This document shows positions 5,420-8,803 of a DNA stretch of 8,803 nucleotides, one piece after another; position 1 is the first letter of the stretch; every line of letters begins with the position of its first letter. The stretch is from Aquificaceae bacterium. Its GTDB lineage: Bacteria > Aquificota > Aquificia > Aquificales > Aquificaceae. The position numbers and the translations under genes were made by a program. The DNA is taken from NCBI GenBank assembly GCA_025057715.1, contig JANWVD010000021.1, forward strand, positions 1-8,803. Direction: 5' to 3'. The notes beneath the pieces were generated by a model. It searched no databases, was not told the DNA's origin, and was given only the letters and a program-made list of their open reading frames with translations.

Positions 5420-6312
5420 GGAATTACCGGAAGACCGCACTCACCTTCTCTTATAAAGTCAGAGAACCTAGCTGGCAAGATATAAGGGATGCGTCTTGTT
5501 GTGCCAGTTGATAGCTCGACTACATCGAAGTTTAAGTAAACTGCAGTGGTGCAAAGCTCAATTAAGGATACGACAACCGGCAAGTTTGTAACGCATCCGT
5601 CCACATTAACAAATCGATAGGTGGCGTTTCTTGTATGCGGTCTTTTCATCTCCCTTGTAACAAGAGGGACTGTGACATCTTGTTGACCGCCGGGTGGGAT
5701 AGCTACCCCAACAGGAATCGTGTATTCGCCAACGATGCAAGCCCCGCCAAAGTTAAAAGTAACGGAGCGAACAAGCACGGAAGATGGAATAGAGGTCACA
5801 GGTCCGCCCTGGGCGCTTCTAATAACGCTTGAAAGGAAGGTAAAGCGAACCATATCATCGCGCGGCTCACCTAAGGTGCAAAGCTGTTTTGTTTCAGATG
5901 CAATACAACAGAGCTCTTGGTAGGTTCTGCCATTTGGGTCAACATAAGTTGGGGGAACATCTCTACAGCAAACATCGGCAGCTCCGCCGCCGCCGCCACC
6001 GCCGCCGCCACCACCTCCGCCGCCTCCGCCACCGCCGTCACAAATACCGTTGTTGTTATTATCTATGATTACCTGCTCATCAAGACGCTTAGCAACAATG
6101 ACCTGCTGCTCTCTTCTATCAATGAGGTCGCTTTCAAGGACGTTGCTGTTTGTTCCTGAAGCTCTCTCTGGCGTAACTGAGATGATACTAACTGTAACGG
6201 TGCTAAAGGTTGGAAGGTCGCGCGAAACGCCAAGGGAACCGCCCCCACCGCCACCACAAGAAAATAGAGAAAGGGCAACAGCTGTAAAACCAGATGCAAA
6301 TAAAAGTCTCAT
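5416..6312 (-). CDS. Cysteine-rich lipoprotein with an 18-glycine tract
   Basis: I do not recognise the family. The 298-residue protein starts MRLLFASGFTAVALSLFSC, a lipoprotein signal with lipobox LFSC at 16-19, so it should be lipid-anchored at C19 outside the cytoplasm. Six glycines follow C19. Residues 84-92, DNNNNGICD, resemble the calcium-binding loops of dockerin or thrombospondin type 3 repeats. They run straight into 18 consecutive glycines (93-110). After that come cysteine pairs (115-116, 135-136) and several single cysteines spaced through a beta-rich C-terminal region, suggesting disulfides. The glycine codons are mixed, with 11 GGC, 4 GGT and 3 GGA. The ATG has a strong GGAGGG Shine-Dalgarno sequence. 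The stop overlaps the start of the 3-dehydroquinate synthase gene (ATGA). Function is unknown; an exported structural or binding protein is a guess. Confidence 0.82.
   Translation of the reverse strand: MRLLFASGFTAVALSLFSCGGGGGGSLGVSRDLPTFSTVTVSIISVTPERASGTNSNVLESDLIDRREQQVIVAKRLDEQVIIDNNNNGICDGGGGGGGGGGGGGGGGGGAADVCCRDVPPTYVDPNGRTYQELCCIASETKQLCTLGEPRDDMVRFTFLSSVIRSAQGGPVTSIPSSVLVRSVTFNFGGACIVGEYTIPVGVAIPPGGQQDVTVPLVTREMKRPHTRNATYRFVNVDGCVTNLPVVVSLIELCTTAVYLNFDVVELSTGTTRRIPYILPARFSDFIREGECGLPVIP
5983..6036 (-). repeat. Polyglycine-coding trinucleotide tract, 18 codons
   Basis: The plus strand reads as 18 NCC triplets (gcc, acc, tcc), giving GGC/GGT/GGA glycine codons on the minus strand. 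It is imperfect at third positions. The tract is a likely site of length change by slippage, and a gain or loss of whole triplets would stay in frame. Confidence 0.85.
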
Positions 6313-6318
6313 TCTTTA

Positions 6319-6324
6319 CCCTCC
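6319..6324 (-). promoter_or_regulatory. Shine-Dalgarno sequence of the lipoprotein gene
   Basis: GGAGGG on the minus strand lies 6 nt before the ATG at 6312 and is preceded by another GGAA, making a purine-rich ten-base block (6319-6328). It supports the chosen start and the lipoprotein signal that follows. Confidence 0.7.
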
Positions 6325-6340
6325 TTCCTGCTTAAAAAGT

Positions 6341-6346
6341 ATTTTA
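6341..6346 (-). promoter_or_regulatory. Candidate -10 (TAAAAT) for the lipoprotein-DHQS II operon
   Basis: TAAAAT on the minus strand would start transcription near 6334, giving a leader of about 22 nt that contains the strong Shine-Dalgarno sequence. No clear -35 is seen. Other TA-rich hexamers nearby are possible. Confidence 0.35.
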
Positions 6347-6354
6347 ACACATAT

Positions 6355-6360
6355 TAAAAT
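6355..6360 (+). promoter_or_regulatory. Candidate -10 (TAAAAT) for leaderless ferredoxin gene
   Basis: TAAAAT ends 7 nt before the ATG at 6368, which has no Shine-Dalgarno sequence in front of it. This is the geometry expected when the transcript begins at the A of the start codon. The gap is AT-rich, so chance matches are easy. Confidence 0.4.
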
Positions 6361-6367
6361 TCGTTTC

Positions 6368-6655
6368 ATGGCGAAGGTTATTATAAATGGAAAAGTTGTT
6401 GAGATAGAGCCAGGGGTAAGATTTGGCGAGCTTCACCACGAGATTGAAAAAGCCGGGGTGGAGTTTGGATGCACGGACGGTCAGTGCGGCGTTTGCGTTT
6501 GCACAATTTTAAGCGGTCTTGAATGCGTTGAAGAGCCCTCGGAAATAGAGGAAGAGACCCTTTGGCGCATAGGTGAATACGAAGAAAACAGAAGATTAAC
6601 CTGTCAACTTGTTTTAAAAGGTCAATGTCCGAACTTAAAAATCGAGACGGATTAG
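6368..6655 (+). CDS. Small plant-type [2Fe-2S] ferredoxin-like protein
   Basis: This 95-residue protein has the beta-grasp ferredoxin pattern: KVIINGKVVEIEPGVRFGEL, then GCTDGQCGVC with C35-x4-C40-x2-C43, and a fourth ligand C79 in RRLTCQLVL. Extra cysteines at 45, 53 and 87 are not needed for the cluster. It should be a soluble one-electron carrier. Its partner is not evident. The frame continues open far upstream in the other gene's antisense strand, but the ATG at 6368 matches the family's N-terminus and stands in the divergent gap with the lipoprotein gene. It overlaps hisA by 31 nt, so the two are co-transcribed. HisA needs no redox partner, so the pairing may be only positional. Confidence 0.88.
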   Translation: MAKVIINGKVVEIEPGVRFGELHHEIEKAGVEFGCTDGQCGVCVCTILSGLECVEEPSEIEEETLWRIGEYEENRRLTCQLVLKGQCPNLKIETD

Positions 6656-7371
6656 AGCTTCAAGATAGGATAATACCAGCGATAGACCTGCTTAACCAAC
6701 AGGTGGTAAGGCTAAAAGCCGGGGACTTCTCAAGTGCAAAGGTTTACTCAAAAAACCCCGAGGAGATAGCCAAAAGGCTCTCAGATGCCGGCTTTAAAAC
6801 GCTCCATGTGGTGGATTTAAAGGGCAGCTTGCTAGGAAACTCTCAGGAGCTGAAAATCCTTGAAAGACTAAGGAGCGTTTTCGCAGGAATCATTCAATTT
6901 GGCGGCGGACTAAGAAGCCAAGACATGGTAAGAAGATTAAACACCATTGGCATTAACAGGTTTGTAATAGGAACGCTTGCTTTAAAAGACCAAGAGCTCT
7001 TTGTAAAGATAGTAGAGGAATTTCCGCAAAAGGTTATTCTATCTATAGATTCAAAGGGCGGGAAGGTCGCAACTGATGGTTGGAGCTTTAGAGCTGAGGT
7101 AAGTCCAAAGGAGCTAATAACTTACTTTGATAAGCTAAAGCTGTGGGGATATTTATCAACTGACATTGAAAAGGACGGAACTTTGAAAGGCGTTAATCCA
7201 GAATTTTACAAAGAGCTCAAGAGAGAAACCCAAAAACCAATCATAGCATCTGGTGGTGTTGCCTCTATTGACGATGTCAAGACGCTTTTAGATGTTGCTG
7301 ACTTTGTCATCGTTGGGAAAGCCCTTTATGAGGGGAGGCTTAGTCCTTGGGATGACCTGTTCAAGGGTTAG
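6625..7371 (+). CDS. hisA: Phosphoribosylformimino-5-aminoimidazole carboxamide ribotide isomerase (ProFAR isomerase)
   Basis: HisA carries out the Amadori rearrangement of ProFAR to PRFAR in histidine synthesis. The 248-residue TIM barrel opens with RIIPAIDLLNQQVVRLKAGD (15-34), where D21 is the catalytic base. It continues with LHVVDLKGSLLG (60-71), FGGGLRSQD (92-100), ILSIDSKGGKVATDGW (138-153) with D142 as the second catalytic aspartate, STDIEKDGTLKG (178-189), IIASGGVASIDD (206-217) and VIVGKALYEG (228-237). The ID...STDI...DGT set fits HisA rather than HisF. The start at 6625 gives about 14 extra residues before the barrel, with AAAAGG just upstream; there is no later ATG, GTG or TTG before the first strand. 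It overlaps the ferredoxin gene by 31 nt, and its last 84 nt are antisense to the end of truA. Confidence 0.93.
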   Translation: MSELKNRDGLELQDRIIPAIDLLNQQVVRLKAGDFSSAKVYSKNPEEIAKRLSDAGFKTLHVVDLKGSLLGNSQELKILERLRSVFAGIIQFGGGLRSQDMVRRLNTIGINRFVIGTLALKDQELFVKIVEEFPQKVILSIDSKGGKVATDGWSFRAEVSPKELITYFDKLKLWGYLSTDIEKDGTLKGVNPEFYKELKRETQKPIIASGGVASIDDVKTLLDVADFVIVGKALYEGRLSPWDDLFKG

Positions 7372-8061
7372 CCCGTGCGGGGGGGCGCAAAAGGGGCAGA
7401 CTTTCTCGCCCGTCAGGGCGGATTTAAAATTATCAATACTTAGTCTATTTTGAGAGAGGGCTATAGAGCATCCAACAAGCCTTCTTACCATGTAGCGAAG
7501 AAAGTGAGAGGCTCTGATTTTTAAAAAGATGGCCTTGCCGCTTGCTATAGTGATTGCTTGGTCTATGAAAATGAGGGTGCTTTTGCCTGGCTCTATCTTG
7601 CAAAAGGACCTAAAGTCGTGAAGGCCTATGTAAGAGCCCCAGGAGCGAGAAAGAAGGTCAATGTCAATAGGTCGATTTATCAAAAGACAATACGGCGCAA
7701 GAAAAGGGTCTGGGGCTGTGAGGATGCAATAGCTATAGAGCTTTGAGATTGTATCAAAGCGAGCATTAAAGCGCTCTTTTAGCTCTAAGGATAGGACCCT
7801 GATATCCTTGGGTAAAACGCCGTTGAGGGCTCTTTTTAGCCTCTCGAGGTCTAAAGGGTGGTCTAAGTTGCAGCTTGCCAAGTATTGCCTTGCATGGACC
7901 CCGGCGTCCGTTCTGCAACAGCCCACGACCCTGAGTTCTTTATTTGTGACTGTTTTAAGAGCTCTTTCAAGCTCGCCCTGAATGGTGCGAAGTCCGGGCT
8001 GAAATTGCCAACCGTGGAAGTTTGTGCCTACGAAACTTAGCTCAATAACCAAGGAGGGCAC
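7288..8061 (-). CDS. truA: tRNA pseudouridine(38-40) synthase TruA
   Basis: TruA modifies U38-U40 in the anticodon arm of many tRNAs. The 257-residue frame has LVIELSFVGTNFHGWQFQPG (4-23), GCCRTDAGVHARQ (47-59) with catalytic D52, FNARFDTISKLYSYCI around 97-112, and SHFLRYMVRRLVG further on, then APPHGLTLEQV near 226-236 where most TruA proteins end. About 21 residues more (IPRTKPPLIKG and on) form an unusual tail, and they are encoded opposite the end of hisA. C222-P-F-C225 just before APPHGL is uncommon for the family. The start is the GTG at 8061, 12 nt from the divergent trpB start. No Shine-Dalgarno sequence precedes it. A TTG at codon 4 is a weaker option. Confidence 0.93.
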   Translation of the reverse strand: MPSLVIELSFVGTNFHGWQFQPGLRTIQGELERALKTVTNKELRVVGCCRTDAGVHARQYLASCNLDHPLDLERLKRALNGVLPKDIRVLSLELKERFNARFDTISKLYSYCILTAPDPFLAPYCLLINRPIDIDLLSRSWGSYIGLHDFRSFCKIEPGKSTLIFIDQAITIASGKAIFLKIRASHFLRYMVRRLVGCSIALSQNRLSIDNFKSALTGEKVCPFCAPPHGLTLEQVIPRTKPPLIKGFPNDDKVSNI

Positions 8062-8067
8062 TAAGAT
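8062..8067 (+). promoter_or_regulatory. Candidate -10 (TAAGAT) for leaderless trpB
   Basis: TAAGAT fits TANNNT and ends 6 nt before the trpB ATG. GGAGGG at 8053-8058 is 15 nt away, too far for a normal Shine-Dalgarno sequence and explained as truA codons on the other strand. With 12 nt between the divergent starts, promoters must reach into both coding regions. Confidence 0.35.
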
Positions 8068-8073
8068 AAATTA

Positions 8074-8803
8074 ATGCATAATAGAGGCTACTTTGGCGAG
8101 TTTGGCGGAAGGTTTGTTCCAGAGACTCTATTCTTCGCCCTCGAAGAGCTCGAGGAATTTTACCAACAGATAAGCAAAGACCAAGGCTTTTGGCAAGAGC
8201 TTGAGACTTACCTAAATAGCTTTGCAGGAAGACCTACCCCGCTTTACTTTGCCAAAAGACTAACAGAGTATGCAGGCGGCGGAAAGATATACCTAAAGAG
8301 AGAGGACCTTTTGCACACTGGGGCTCATAAAATCAACAACGCCATAGGGCAAGCGCTAATTGCCAAAAAGATGGGAAAAAGAAGGGTAATTGCAGAAACT
8401 GGCGCAGGTCAACACGGGGTAGCAACCGCAAGCGCATGCGCCCTTTTGGGGCTTGAATGCACAATTTACATGGGCACAGAGGATGCAAGAAGGCAGGAGC
8501 TAAATGTTTTTAGAATGAGGCTCATGGGCGCAGAGGTCAGACTCGTTCCCCCAGAGAGCGCAACTTTAAAAGACGCAATAAACGAAGCTCTAAGAGACTG
8601 GGTTAGCTCTTTGAAAGATACTCACTACATCATAGGCTCTGTGGTTGGTCCTCATCCGTTTCCTACCATAGTAAGAGACTTTCAAAGGGTCATTGGCAAA
8701 GAGATTAAAGAGCAGATTCTTTCCCTAGAGGGTAAGCTCCCCAATGCCGTCGTTGCTTGCGTAGGCGGGGGCTCTAATGCAATTGGGGCTTTTTACGAGT
8801 TTT
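8074..8803 (+). CDS. trpB: Tryptophan synthase beta chain, 3' end beyond the window
   Basis: TrpB joins indole to serine with PLP to make tryptophan, normally in complex with TrpA. The visible 243 residues start MHNRGYFGEFGGRFVPETL and include FAGRPTPLYFA (50-60), LKREDLLHTGAHKINNA (74-90) with K86 the Schiff-base lysine, AETGAGQHGVATA (107-119) with E108 the catalytic glutamate, and CVGGGSNAIG (229-238) for PLP phosphate binding. This is the TrpA-partnered type (TrpB1) by its RPTPLY and HKINNA text. About 150 residues are missing at the right edge. An in-frame TAA at 8062-8064 leaves the ATG at 8074 as the only start. It diverges from truA. No trp attenuator or leader peptide fits in the 12-nt gap. 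Confidence 0.95.
   Translation, partial: MHNRGYFGEFGGRFVPETLFFALEELEEFYQQISKDQGFWQELETYLNSFAGRPTPLYFAKRLTEYAGGGKIYLKREDLLHTGAHKINNAIGQALIAKKMGKRRVIAETGAGQHGVATASACALLGLECTIYMGTEDARRQELNVFRMRLMGAEVRLVPPESATLKDAINEALRDWVSSLKDTHYIIGSVVGPHPFPTIVRDFQRVIGKEIKEQILSLEGKLPNAVVACVGGGSNAIGAFYEF

Noticed and set aside
6050..6367. N-terminal extension of the ferredoxin reading frame
   Set aside because: The upstream part is antisense to the lipoprotein gene and has no ferredoxin similarity. The ATG at 6368 gives the normal family start.
7408..7421. Stem CGCCC-GTCA-GGGCG as a hisA terminator
   Set aside because: The stem is short, has no T run after it, and lies in conserved truA coding sequence.
8053..8058. 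GGAGGG as the trpB Shine-Dalgarno sequence
   Set aside because: It is 15 nt from the ATG, too far for normal function, and is explained as codons 2-4 of truA on the other strand.

Overview
The window is dense bacterial chromosome. Almost every base is coding, and the longest gap is about 130 nt (1231-1361). RecR, bacterial TruA, TrpB, HisC and HisA, Sec, Tat and lipoprotein signal peptides, and a tRNA-Leu without an encoded CCA all point to Bacteria. Arginine is written mainly as AGA/AGG, and the shikimate-pathway enzyme is the archaeal-type 3-dehydroquinate synthase II. I take these, weakly, as signs of a deep-branching and possibly thermophilic lineage. I cannot name the taxon.

Layout. At the left edge, reading leftward, are the two subunits of an exported molybdenum hydroxylase: an IorA-like [2Fe-2S] subunit (136-582) and the start of an IorB-like Tat-dependent large subunit (1-143), which seems to begin at a CTG codon. 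recR (604-1230) diverges from them across a 21-nt gap holding a perfect 14-bp palindrome. Then, reading leftward, come a ChaN/DUF399-like exported protein (2308-2997) and a PD-(D/E)XK nuclease-like protein broken into two frames (2283-1819 and 1817-1362) at a run of eight T. Divergent from chaN is a small ribbon-helix-helix protein overlapping hisC (3033-4323). hisC stops one base from the 3' end of a convergent tRNA-Leu(GAG) (4325-4408).

The centre is a leftward unit: a cysteine-rich lipoprotein with an 18-glycine tract (6312-5416), 3-dehydroquinate synthase II (5419-4427, ATGA overlap), and the tRNA behind its own TATAAT. Rightward from 6368 a small [2Fe-2S] ferredoxin overlaps hisA (6625-7371). 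hisA overlaps the convergent truA (8061-7288) by 84 bp. truA diverges by 12 bp from trpB (8074 to the edge, incomplete).

Together the identified genes give scattered aromatic and histidine biosynthesis (DHQS II, TrpB, HisC, HisA) mixed with housekeeping (RecR, TruA, tRNA) and redox or envelope functions. Two themes recur. Genes overlap or abut heavily. Several first genes lack a Shine-Dalgarno sequence but have a TANNNT hexamer 6-7 nt before the start codon, which suggests leaderless transcription. I see no insertion sequence, CRISPR array, phage gene or rRNA. No clearly new multi-gene system stands out. The best candidates for a second look are the frame-split nuclease, the polyglycine lipoprotein coupled to DHQS II, and the CTG-initiated Tat protein.
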